A stretch of DNA of 37,050 nt from Thermoplasmatota archaeon. GTDB lineage: Archaea > Thermoplasmatota > Thermoplasmata > Thermoplasmatales > Thermoplasmataceae. Below the pieces are notes generated by a model. The model saw only the letters and a program-made list of their open reading frames with translations. It had not been told where the DNA came from and did not search any database. Made by a program: the position numbers and the translations under genes. Below, piece by piece: positions 1 to 6,623 of this stretch (positions are counted from its first letter, which is position 1; each line of letters begins with the position of its first letter). Location: assembly GCA_023487205.1 (NCBI GenBank), contig JAMDBT010000017.1, forward strand, positions 1 to 37,050, written 5' to 3'.

Positions 1-6
1 GTCAAT

Positions 7-16
7 AACTTTTATC
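7..16 (+). promoter_or_regulatory. TATA-like element before the 38-985 gene
   Basis: The AT-rich stretch AACTTTTATC is centred about 25 bases before the ATG at 38. This is the spacing expected for an archaeal TATA box driving a leaderless mRNA, and it favours ATG 38 over the upstream TTG at 23. Confidence 0.5.
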
Positions 17-37
17 GGTTCATTGCATTATCACACC

Positions 38-985
38 ATGCCTGAATCTGGGATAGCAGGTCTCGGTGGCTTCGACCGCGAGATGGTTCTTGCATGGCCT
101 GCGAGCGAGGATCTTGCACCGCTGGGTGAGTCCTGGTTCACCCGGCCCGTGTTCTATTTTCCCAGCGAGGATTCCATATACGTCAGACTGCAGCAGAGGG
201 ATCCAGAATCCTTTGAAGTGCTGAGGCGATTCAGGGCAATCGGTCTGCAGCCGAAAAAGTCAGGCGATTATCAATGGGTAAAGTTCTCTCCTGACAAGAA
301 TGGCCCGGATCCTTCCATAAGGAAGAGAGTCTCCGGGCTGCCTGGAGTCAAGGGGGATTTCTTTGTATGCGTTGGTTCTGGCCGGGTTATGTGGAGGATA
401 CGGTTCCCTGAGGAGTCCCTGGGCCCGATCAACGACCTCCTTTTATTGCGGGAGAACCATGAGTCTGATTTTCCTCTTACCGCCGATTATCTTGGTCCAC
501 CCAGAGGCGATAATGCCATGCTCTCGTCGTGCCGTCTTTCCGTGAAGCTGTCCAGGGTGACTTTCATTGAAAAGAACAATCCTGAATATGTTTCGAAGGC
601 CCCACAGCTTAAGTACCCTTATCATCAGGAATGGAAGTACATTGCAAGGAAAGGGTCCCCCCTGACCGAGATCAGATTCTCCAACGGACAGGTAAAGTCA
701 TCGGGATACCTGAAGGTTACAAAGGTAATCCGAAGTGGCCCTCCATATATTACTGAGGAGGAGTTTTCATCCCCTTTTCCACAGTATTTCATGGGAGAAG
801 ATCTGGTAGATTCCATAGTTCCGTTATTTTTTGGGGTGGATTATGACGGGGAGGTGCAGAGGATTACCTGGATTCTGGAGACGGAGGACGTGAATAACCT
901 CATATCCAGATCGCACAGGCTTAACACTGATAAGTCTTCCGAGGGGAAGCTATTGCTTGAGAGCGTTTCGGACTTCAAGTTCTAG
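38..985 (+). CDS. Uncharacterised protein (315 aa)
   Basis: I do not recognise this protein. It is a soluble-looking, Pro/Gly-rich sequence with no signal peptide, membrane segment or obvious catalytic motif. It contains many beta-prone stretches and charged turns, for example a WKYIARKGSPLTEIRF segment near two thirds of its length. The start is placed at ATG 38 because a TATA-like element lies 25 bases upstream; a TTG five codons earlier is the alternative. The 3' end overlaps the convergent DUF6015-like gene by 4 bases, so the two stop codons interlock. No function is proposed. The long open frame with ordinary codon use, a promoter at the right distance and tight packing against a recognisable gene make it likely to be real. 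Confidence 0.75.
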   Translation: MPESGIAGLGGFDREMVLAWPASEDLAPLGESWFTRPVFYFPSEDSIYVRLQQRDPESFEVLRRFRAIGLQPKKSGDYQWVKFSPDKNGPDPSIRKRVSGLPGVKGDFFVCVGSGRVMWRIRFPEESLGPINDLLLLRENHESDFPLTADYLGPPRGDNAMLSSCRLSVKLSRVTFIEKNNPEYVSKAPQLKYPYHQEWKYIARKGSPLTEIRFSNGQVKSSGYLKVTKVIRSGPPYITEEEFSSPFPQYFMGEDLVDSIVPLFFGVDYDGEVQRITWILETEDVNNLISRSHRLNTDKSSEGKLLLESVSDFKF

Positions 986-1353
986 GGCTGCTTCTGATCT
1001 TCAAGTTCCCTGAAAATTTCCTCATACGGGTTTTCTTCGTTCTCGTCTTCAATTCCCTTGACCCCGGCTTTCTTTATGTTGTCCTTCTTGTAGGTCCACT
1101 GGTTCACTCTCCAGGATTTTCCCTTTATGATGCTGACCTCTTCCCTGTGTGCCTCGAGAAGCCCAAATTCCTCCAGGTTATAGAACACATCTCTTTCCGA
1201 AGAGGAAAGGACGTTGTCAAGCACGTAGTCCTCATAACCGAAAAATGAAAGGAGAAAATCGGAAAGATCCTGAATGTCCTTTATGACCATCCCGCGTTTC
1301 CCATAAATGTTCTCCAGAGCTGCGATAAGCATCTCTCTGGTTATAACGGACAT
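982..1353 (-). CDS. DUF6015-like protein (123 aa)
   Basis: Small acidic protein that resembles the archaeal DUF6015 family, from memory of the family pattern: a helical N-terminus, then FFGYEDYVLDNVL, an SERDVFYNLEEFGLLEA segment near residues 52-68 and a GKSWRVNQW segment near 78-86. The middle reads like a winged-helix fold, in which the GLL-to-W part would be the wing, so a nucleic-acid-binding or regulatory role is possible but inferred. The C-terminal 25 residues are very acidic and probably disordered. The ATG at 1353 is preceded by a strong Shine-Dalgarno sequence, GGGAGGT, three bases upstream. A TATA-like GTTAATATAC lies at 1379-1388. The gene converges on and overlaps the unknown gene at 38-985 by 4 bases. 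Confidence 0.75.
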   Translation of the reverse strand: MSVITREMLIAALENIYGKRGMVIKDIQDLSDFLLSFFGYEDYVLDNVLSSSERDVFYNLEEFGLLEAHREEVSIIKGKSWRVNQWTYKKDNIKKAGVKGIEDENEENPYEEIFRELEDQKQP

Positions 1354-1356
1354 TTG

Positions 1357-1388
1357 ACCTCCCGTATGATTGCACCTTGTATATTAAC
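1357..1388 (-). promoter_or_regulatory. Promoter and Shine-Dalgarno of the DUF6015-like gene
   Basis: On the minus strand GTTAATATAC (1379-1388) is a candidate TATA box and GGGAGGT (1357-1363) is a strong Shine-Dalgarno sequence just before ATG 1353. This is one of the few first genes here with a clear ribosome binding site. Confidence 0.45.
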
Positions 1389-1422
1389 GTTTGTCTGAAC
1401 GTCTTCGGCAGCCAGGTTGCGT

Positions 1423-2355
1423 CTATGGTTCTATCAGCAGCGCCCGAACGTTCTCCAGGGACTCCAGGTTGAGTTTCGGTCCCACGGACTTCGTAGATCC
1501 AGGTTTGAGTTTTTCCCCGGGCGGGATCATGCAGGCACCGTCTTCCACTCTGAAAACAGATCCCGCTGCGCAATCGATTGACGCTTTTTCTCCTGACTTC
1601 ACGTATACCTCCGTGAGGGTGACCTTGCCTTCCGCTTTCCTTTTCCGGACAAATCCCCAGGGATAGTCTGTCCTGCCCTCGTATTCGTTTCTAGCAGTTT
1701 CAATCTCCTTCTCGCTGTCGATTCCTATCCAGAAAGCGTCTTCCCTGTATACGCCCATCTTTCCTCGCTTGACTATTTCCGGAAAAGCCGACTTTTCCAA
1801 GTCCTTTTCGAGGTAATCCTTCCTGAAGTATTCGAAGCAATTCTTCTTGATGTAGTAAGTCCCAGAGTTTATGTAGTAGTCCAGAAGAGGCTTCTCCACA
1901 AAAGAAGTCACCGAATTGGCTGAGAATTCGACAATGCCGAACGGGCTCCGCATCCTGGAAATGCAAACGACCATGGAATAGTCTGAATCCTTTGCGAACC
2001 TGACAAATTCCGGGAAGTTTATGTCGCTAACCGTGTCGCCGTTCCGGAGAAGGACGTCTTCATCACCACGAATGGAAATCAGGTTCCTCACTGAGAACAG
2101 GGTTCCCATGGGTTTCTCTTCCTTCAGGTAATGGAGCGACATTCCCATTTGCTTTTCGCCAAGTGTTTGCTCGATCTTTTCCCCAAGGTGTCCCGTCAGG
2201 AGGTATACGTCCTTGATTCCCGTTATTGAGAGATCAAAAAGCTGCCTGTGCAGAATAGTATATCCGTCCTTCAACGGAACGAGCCCCTTCGGAGTGTCGC
2301 TGGAAAAAGATCTTATCCGCTTTCCATACCCTCCTGCAAGAATCGCCCCAATCAT
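1423..2355 (-). CDS. Sugar-phosphate nucleotidyltransferase
   Basis: Member of the NTP_transferase family, which makes NDP-sugars from a sugar 1-phosphate and an NTP (mannose-1-phosphate guanylyltransferase or glucose-1-phosphate thymidylyltransferase type). The N-terminus carries the nucleotide-binding signature GAILAGGYGKRI (residues 3-14) followed by the conserved TPKGLVPL at about 21-28. A central RNGDTVSDINF near residues 103-113 fits the usual metal-binding Asp segment, and FVEKP near 172 matches the sugar-binding loop. About 70 C-terminal residues form a separate beta-rich tail, shorter than a full left-handed helix domain, so the sugar cannot be read from sequence. It has its own promoter, TATTTAAG at 2376-2383, about 25 bases before the ATG, so the mRNA is probably leaderless. 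No glycan cluster surrounds it. Specificity is unknown. Confidence 0.85.
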   Translation of the reverse strand: MIGAILAGGYGKRIRSFSSDTPKGLVPLKDGYTILHRQLFDLSITGIKDVYLLTGHLGEKIEQTLGEKQMGMSLHYLKEEKPMGTLFSVRNLISIRGDEDVLLRNGDTVSDINFPEFVRFAKDSDYSMVVCISRMRSPFGIVEFSANSVTSFVEKPLLDYYINSGTYYIKKNCFEYFRKDYLEKDLEKSAFPEIVKRGKMGVYREDAFWIGIDSEKEIETARNEYEGRTDYPWGFVRKRKAEGKVTLTEVYVKSGEKASIDCAAGSVFRVEDGACMIPPGEKLKPGSTKSVGPKLNLESLENVRALLIEP

Positions 2356-2375
2356 CGACGTGTAATCGTATCCGG

Positions 2376-2383
2376 CTTAAATA
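2376..2383 (-). promoter_or_regulatory. TATA box of the nucleotidyltransferase gene
   Basis: Minus-strand TATTTAAG is centred about 25 bases upstream of ATG 2355, a near-consensus archaeal box with leaderless spacing. Confidence 0.6.
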
Positions 2384-2442
2384 TTACAGCGGGCACGCCA
2401 ACCCTGGACGGTCATTCACGGGTCTGCCCACAAATCTGACAA

Positions 2443-2458
2443 CCAGAATGAATTCTGG
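2443..2458 (-). terminator. Short inverted repeat after the dehydrogenase/hydratase gene
   Basis: CCAGAATGAATTCTGG has 7-base arms around GA, or a 6-bp stem with a TGAA loop. It lies 28 bases beyond the stop codon at 2486. No strong T-run follows, so a terminator role is only possible. Confidence 0.25.
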
Positions 2459-2485
2459 GGACTCAATCAGTCTGGAGACCGGGCT

Positions 2486-4501
2486 TTACTTGCCCTTGAA
2501 CTCCGCCTTCCTCTTCTGCATGAATGCAGATACGCCTTCCTTAATGTCGTCAGTCCCAAACAGGACCCCCATGGAAATGGCCTCCATCTCAAGACCGGTC
2601 AGGATCGGCCCTTCCGATCCCTTGTATATGAGGGATTTTGCCAGTGCTGCGGATACAGGAGCAACCTCGGTTGCAATCTTCTGGGCCAGGGTCTTCACCC
2701 GGTTTTCGAGAGTGTCCGGAGAGGTTATTTCCCAGACCAGCCCAAGGTTCATTGCCTGGATTCCCTTCACCCGTTCCCCGGTAAGTACCATGAATGCTGC
2801 CCTTGAGGCACCTATGAGCCTTGGAAGCCTCTGAGTTCCTCCCCATCCTGGAACGAGTCCCCTGGTGACTTCCGGAAGCCCCATTTCTGCAGCGTCGCTG
2901 GCTATGCGTATATCGCATGCAATTGCAAGCTCAAATCCCCCACCCAGGCAGTATCCAGAAATCTCAGCGATTGTTACCTGCCTCAGCTCGGTCAGTGAAC
3001 GGAAAATCCTCTGCCCTCTGCGGTCTGTTTCCAGAAAGTCCATGCCTCCGGAGAAGAACTGGGATAGTTCAGCACCCGCTGAAAATACGCCGCTCTTTCC
3101 CCTGAGTACAACCACGCGGGACTCCTTGTCCTGTTGCAAAGCGGCAATGGTTTTCTCAAGAGAATCCAGCATATCCTTGTTCAGCAGATTTAGCCTGCCG
3201 TTGTTGAACTCTACGAAAGTGACGGACCCTTCGCGCCTGACCTGGATCAGATCGGTTCCCACTGGCGGCGGGGTGGAAGTGGCCTGTGCATTGGGTGCGA
3301 TTTCTGTCGAGGCTGGTTCCTTCACCGGCGCGGGTGCCCTTACCGCTATCGCGTCCTTCAGCTTTCCTTCGGCTATGCTGGGGGCAGGCTTGAAATAATC
3401 ACACTTTAGTGCAGTCGCTATATCCTCCAGTTTCTTTCCAACCTCAGAACTGGTGAGAGATTCGGCCACCGATATGGGACCGAATGGCCTGTTCAGCCCC
3501 AGCTTGACTCCATTCTCTATGTCTGTGGGAGCAGCCACGCCTTCTTCTATTATCCTCACCGCTTCGTTCACGTCGATCGCAAAAATGTCCATGAGCTGGA
3601 CCTTGTCTGTGGGCGTTGCCTGAGGTATGTCCGCTTTCCCGTCCTTCCAGTTGTAGAATCCCTTGCCCGTCTTAAGGCCAAGGTGGTTCTGCTTCATCAT
3701 ATCGCTGAGAACTCTGTGCCTGCTGAACTCTTTCGAAAGTGTTTCGGTGTAGTATTCCATCGAGTGCACAACAGTGTCGATTCCCACGTAGTCCATCAGC
3801 TCGTAAACTCCCATAGGCAGACCCTGGGATTTGGCAAACGCGTCAACCTCTTCTGGCTTTGCAATGCCTTCGTCGAGCAGTATGGAGAAATACAGTCCCT
3901 CGGGAGCACTGATCCGGTTGACAACAAAGCCAGCGGAATCCCTGAACACCTTTATCGGGGTCTTTCCCAGTTCGCGGGAAAGTGCATAAATCCCTTCAAA
4001 AACATCATCCGAAGTCTTTTCTCCCCTGATCACCTCGACCAGTTTCATTACCACTGGAGGGTTGAAGAAATGCATTCCAAGAAATCTGGTCGGATCGGGG
4101 ACCGACGAGGCCAGATCGCTTATGCTGATGTTTGAAGTATTGGTAGCAATTATGCTTCCGGCTTTTGCGACTTTTCCGATTGACTGGAGGACTGATCTCT
4201 TAAGATCGACCACTTCGGGGACTGCCTCAATTATCAGATCTGCATCCTTTGCAGAAGCCGCGAGGTCCTGGGAATAGGAGACAAGAGACAGGATCTGATC
4301 CCTCCTTGCCTGGTCTATCTTTCCGGACTTCAGCATTCTTTCCAGGCTCTTCTCGACGCCTATCTTGGCCTTCGTTAGCATTTCTGCAGATATGTCTTCC
4401 AGTATGGCATGGTAACCGCTCAATGCGAATACTTCTGCGATTCCATGTCCCATTAATCCCGCGCCGATAACCAGCACTTTACTTATTTTTTCCAATTTCA
4501 T
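2486..4501 (-). CDS. 3-hydroxyacyl-CoA dehydrogenase / enoyl-CoA hydratase fusion
   Basis: Bifunctional beta-oxidation-type enzyme of about 671 residues. The N-terminal half is an NAD-binding 3-hydroxyacyl-CoA dehydrogenase: GAGLMGHG near residue 13, ATNTSNISI, then GMHFFNPPVVMKLVEVI with the catalytic His, followed by the helical C-terminal domain and a second partial copy near 305-390. A Pro/Ala linker near 395-415 leads to a crotonase domain with the oxyanion segment FSAGAELS, the acid GGGFELAIACD and the second catalytic Glu in GLPEVTRGLVPG, so both activities look intact. The order is dehydrogenase then hydratase, opposite to bacterial FadB and like the crotonyl-CoA hydratase/3-hydroxybutyryl-CoA dehydrogenase fusions of thermoacidophilic archaea. 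ATG 4501 overlaps the stop of the SCP2-like gene as TGATG; a GTG one codon earlier is possible. Substrate chain length is unknown. Confidence 0.92.
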   Translation of the reverse strand: MKLEKISKVLVIGAGLMGHGIAEVFALSGYHAILEDISAEMLTKAKIGVEKSLERMLKSGKIDQARRDQILSLVSYSQDLAASAKDADLIIEAVPEVVDLKRSVLQSIGKVAKAGSIIATNTSNISISDLASSVPDPTRFLGMHFFNPPVVMKLVEVIRGEKTSDDVFEGIYALSRELGKTPIKVFRDSAGFVVNRISAPEGLYFSILLDEGIAKPEEVDAFAKSQGLPMGVYELMDYVGIDTVVHSMEYYTETLSKEFSRHRVLSDMMKQNHLGLKTGKGFYNWKDGKADIPQATPTDKVQLMDIFAIDVNEAVRIIEEGVAAPTDIENGVKLGLNRPFGPISVAESLTSSEVGKKLEDIATALKCDYFKPAPSIAEGKLKDAIAVRAPAPVKEPASTEIAPNAQATSTPPPVGTDLIQVRREGSVTFVEFNNGRLNLLNKDMLDSLEKTIAALQQDKESRVVVLRGKSGVFSAGAELSQFFSGGMDFLETDRRGQRIFRSLTELRQVTIAEISGYCLGGGFELAIACDIRIASDAAEMGLPEVTRGLVPGWGGTQRLPRLIGASRAAFMVLTGERVKGIQAMNLGLVWEITSPDTLENRVKTLAQKIATEVAPVSAALAKSLIYKGSEGPILTGLEMEAISMGVLFGTDDIKEGVSAFMQKRKAEFKGK

Positions 4502-4830
4502 CACGCCTTTTTCAGAGCGTCAGTGATCTTCTGAGCTGCGAATATGTCTCCCTTGACCTTGAGCTTTCCGGACATGAATGCCCTTACCGGATCTGTCTTG
4601 CCGTCCAGCACTTCGCCAAGAAGCTCAGGTGACGCCTGAATTGTTGCAGAGGGCGAGGCAAAAGTTCCCTCTTTGACACTGACATTTCCGGAGGAAACTT
4701 CCACGTAGAATTTCTCTCCGTCCGCAAGATCAAACTGGAACGACTTATTGGTCCCTGAAATTGCGCTGATTACTTCAGGTTTGGACTTCATTTTTTCGAC
4801 CATTTCCATTACACGCTGCATTACAGTCAT
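4501..4830 (-). CDS. SCP2 sterol-binding domain protein
   Basis: Single-domain SCP2-like protein of 109 residues, about the usual length. Typical features are the FQFDLADGEKFYVEV strand pair, the ATIQASPELLGEVLDGKTD segment and FMSGKLKVKGD near the end, a hallmark of the fold. SCP2 proteins bind lipids or acyl-CoA in a hydrophobic tunnel. The gene comes first in an operon and its stop overlaps the start of the hydroxyacyl-CoA dehydrogenase/hydratase fusion. The likely role, inferred from this coupling, is delivery or buffering of acyl-CoA for that enzyme. Minus-strand CATAATATG at 4851-4859 is centred 25 bases before the ATG, which suggests a leaderless operon mRNA. Confidence 0.88.
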   Translation of the reverse strand: MTVMQRVMEMVEKMKSKPEVISAISGTNKSFQFDLADGEKFYVEVSSGNVSVKEGTFASPSATIQASPELLGEVLDGKTDPVRAFMSGKLKVKGDIFAAQKITDALKKA

Positions 4831-4850
4831 AATGCAAAATTGTTTAGATG

Positions 4851-4859
4851 CATATTATG
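4851..4859 (-). promoter_or_regulatory. TATA-like element of the SCP2/dehydrogenase operon
   Basis: Minus-strand CATAATATG is centred 25 bases before ATG 4830, the spacing for a leaderless transcript. Confidence 0.5.
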
Positions 4860-4878
4860 GTTCATCCGAATCTGACCA

Positions 4879-4896
4879 TACGAAGATGCTTTCGTA
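4879..4896. repeat. Perfect stem-loop in the 167-base gap
   Basis: TACGAA and TTCGTA flank a six-base loop, GATGCT. On the plus strand it is followed by GAAAAAA, on the minus strand preceded by TTTTTTC. It lies between the disulfide oxidoreductase stop (4998) and the SCP2 promoter. It could be part of a 3' end for the upstream gene, but it comes about 100 bases after that stop. The rest of the gap shows no gene. Confidence 0.35.
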
Positions 4897-4997
4897 GAAA
4901 AAACTCGTAGCGGTGATGCTCACGGAAGCGCAATGGCGCGAATGTGAGGCGTTGATTTTGATCCAAATCTAGGACAGGTAAGATGTCCCGAGAAACG

Positions 4998-5666
4998 TCA
5001 ACCGGTTCTGTTGCTTCCTGATGCCTCCAGAACGTACTCCGCGAATTCCACGTCAGGAAGGGCGCCGTCAAATTTAATTTCGCCATTGATTACTATGTGC
5101 GGAACCGCGGTGACTCCCTGCTCGACGGCTTCGGCATGAAACTCTGAAGATTCCACCATCTCCCCGACGATATTCTTGTTGCTGAGAGCAAACTTGTGCG
5201 CCGTTCCAACGGCTCTGGGACAGTACGGACAGGTGGGAGTTACGTACACTTTGATCCTTACAGGACTGTCGATCTTGGAGATTATCTCCATTGCTTTTGC
5301 CGATATCTTGGCATCATTCCTTGAGACCATCTTGATGTCTTCAATCAGAGATCCGAATTCGTATCCTGAAGGAATTCCCGAATACCTGATTCTACCGTTT
5401 CGGTCACCATCCTTGAATATTACAAGTGAAGGGTACTTGTCAATGCCTAATTCGTCAGCCTTGCCCCTATCCTTTGCGAAGTCTAAGACGGTCAGGCGTA
5501 TCTTGTCCGACAGCGAAGCCACTTCTTCGGCAAGCTGAACGGTTTCACTACAATACTGGCAGGAGTCATTGGATGAAGTGAATACAATCATTTCTACGGT
5601 TTCTGTGAGGTTCTTGCCGAACTCCTCCCGCAGAAAGTTCTGGTCTGAATCTCTGATGAGCGCCAT
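4998..5666 (-). CDS. Protein disulfide oxidoreductase (two thioredoxin folds)
   Basis: Archaeal glutaredoxin-like protein of the PDO family, built from two tandem thioredoxin units. The N-terminal unit carries CQYC at residues 36-39 and a cis-Pro segment KYPSLVIF. The C-terminal unit carries CPYC at 146-149 followed by AVPHIVINGE, with the conserved cis-Pro. Such proteins reduce, form or shuffle disulfides in the cytoplasm of thermophiles, usually using electrons from a thioredoxin-reductase-like partner. None is encoded nearby. The length of 222 residues is normal. The gene is monocistronic. GTTATTAAGC (plus-strand reading, 5687-5696) is a TATA-like box centred 25 bases before ATG 5666, which suggests a leaderless mRNA. 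Confidence 0.9.
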   Translation of the reverse strand: MALIRDSDQNFLREEFGKNLTETVEMIVFTSSNDSCQYCSETVQLAEEVASLSDKIRLTVLDFAKDRGKADELGIDKYPSLVIFKDGDRNGRIRYSGIPSGYEFGSLIEDIKMVSRNDAKISAKAMEIISKIDSPVRIKVYVTPTCPYCPRAVGTAHKFALSNKNIVGEMVESSEFHAEAVEQGVTAVPHIVINGEIKFDGALPDVEFAEYVLEASGSNRTG

Positions 5667-5686
5667 CCCGCTGTCATTTTTTCACG

Positions 5687-5696
5687 GTTATTAAGC
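5687..5696 (-). promoter_or_regulatory. TATA-like element of the disulfide oxidoreductase gene
   Basis: Minus-strand GCTTAATAAC is centred about 25 bases upstream of ATG 5666. Confidence 0.5.
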
Positions 5697-5772
5697 GTTG
5701 CCAGTGGACGGTAGTGGTACCTGCGGAATCCGTTCGCACCTCGAGTGATGCAGGCAGGAAGTTCCTGCAGTT

Positions 5773-5780
5773 AGTTTATC
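5773..5780 (+). promoter_or_regulatory. TATA-like element of the alaX gene
   Basis: AGTTTATC is centred about 27 bases upstream of ATG 5804. It supports that start over an in-frame start about 30 codons earlier. Confidence 0.45.
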
Positions 5781-5803
5781 TTGCGCAGCAGAATCGCAGC
5801 AGG

Positions 5804-6520
5804 ATGACCAACAAACTGTACCTGACTGACAGTTACCTGAATGAAATTCAAGCTGTCGTTGTGCGTTCCTCAGCAAGGGAGGTAATCCTGGATAGAACGA
5901 TCTTCTACCCTGGGGGTGGAGGACAACCTTCTGACACCGGAAGAATGATTGCTGGAGCCGATGCGTTTAGGGTGGTGGAAGTCAGAAAGGAGGGGGAAGA
6001 GGTCGTTCATTTGGCAGATCACGGAACCATTGCCGCAGGCTCCGTCGTAAAATGTCAATTGGACTGGGGCAGAAGATATGCGTTCATGAGGTATCATTCA
6101 GCTATTCATCTCCTTGACGCAGTATTCATGGATTTGTTCAAGAGCGAAGGCCTAAGCTCAGGTTCACAGATTTACGAGGACAGGGCCAGAGTTGATTTTT
6201 CTGCTGAATCAATATCCCGTTCTCAGATAGAAACGCTATTCGACAGGGCGAATTCACTCCTGAAGGAGGATAGGATCATACGCTCCTACGATCTTCTCCA
6301 GGAAGAGGCACTGAAGGACGGAACACTTGCGAGAACAAGGCCTGGAAAAGAACTGATACAGAAGTTGAAAGTTGTCAGGATAGTGGAGATAGAGGGACTC
6401 GACAGGCAAGCTGACGGGGGCACCCATGTTTCCAGGACTTCCGAAATAGGAACCCTCAGTTTCCAGAAATTGGAAAGCAAAGGCAGGAATAACAAGAGGG
6501 TTTATTTCTCGATCGCTTGA
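5804..6520 (+). CDS. alaX: Alanyl-tRNA editing protein AlaX
   Basis: Free-standing trans-editing hydrolase of 238 residues, related to the editing domain of alanyl-tRNA synthetase. It removes Ser (or Gly) wrongly attached to tRNA-Ala. The sequence shows the conserved FYPGGGGQPSD (34-44), HSAIH (H98, H102) and a C-terminal DGGTHV (204-209). With the downstream domain this fits the medium-length AlaX class. The zinc site normally has two His, then CxxxH; here Asp 204 stands where AlaRS has Cys, while His 208 is kept. This may be a subclass variant and not a defect. The reading frame extends 30 codons further upstream, but ATG 5804 matches the family N-terminus and has a TATA-like box 27 bases ahead. 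The gene converges on an MFS transporter gene after a 103-base gap with no feature. Confidence 0.9.
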   Translation: MTNKLYLTDSYLNEIQAVVVRSSAREVILDRTIFYPGGGGQPSDTGRMIAGADAFRVVEVRKEGEEVVHLADHGTIAAGSVVKCQLDWGRRYAFMRYHSAIHLLDAVFMDLFKSEGLSSGSQIYEDRARVDFSAESISRSQIETLFDRANSLLKEDRIIRSYDLLQEEALKDGTLARTRPGKELIQKLKVVRIVEIEGLDRQADGGTHVSRTSEIGTLSFQKLESKGRNNKRVYFSIA

Positions 6521-6623
6521 TTTCTCGCCCGTTGGACCGTACTTTTGCAAATAGATCAATAATGCCAGAAGAAGAAAAATTAGTGAATCACCGTTCAAAG
6601 GCGATTCTCCTGCTCGCGCTTTC

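Noticed and set aside
4900-4990. C/D box small RNA in the 4831-4997 gap
   Set aside because: A GTGATG resembling box C is present, but no matching CTGA boxes at suitable spacing were found.
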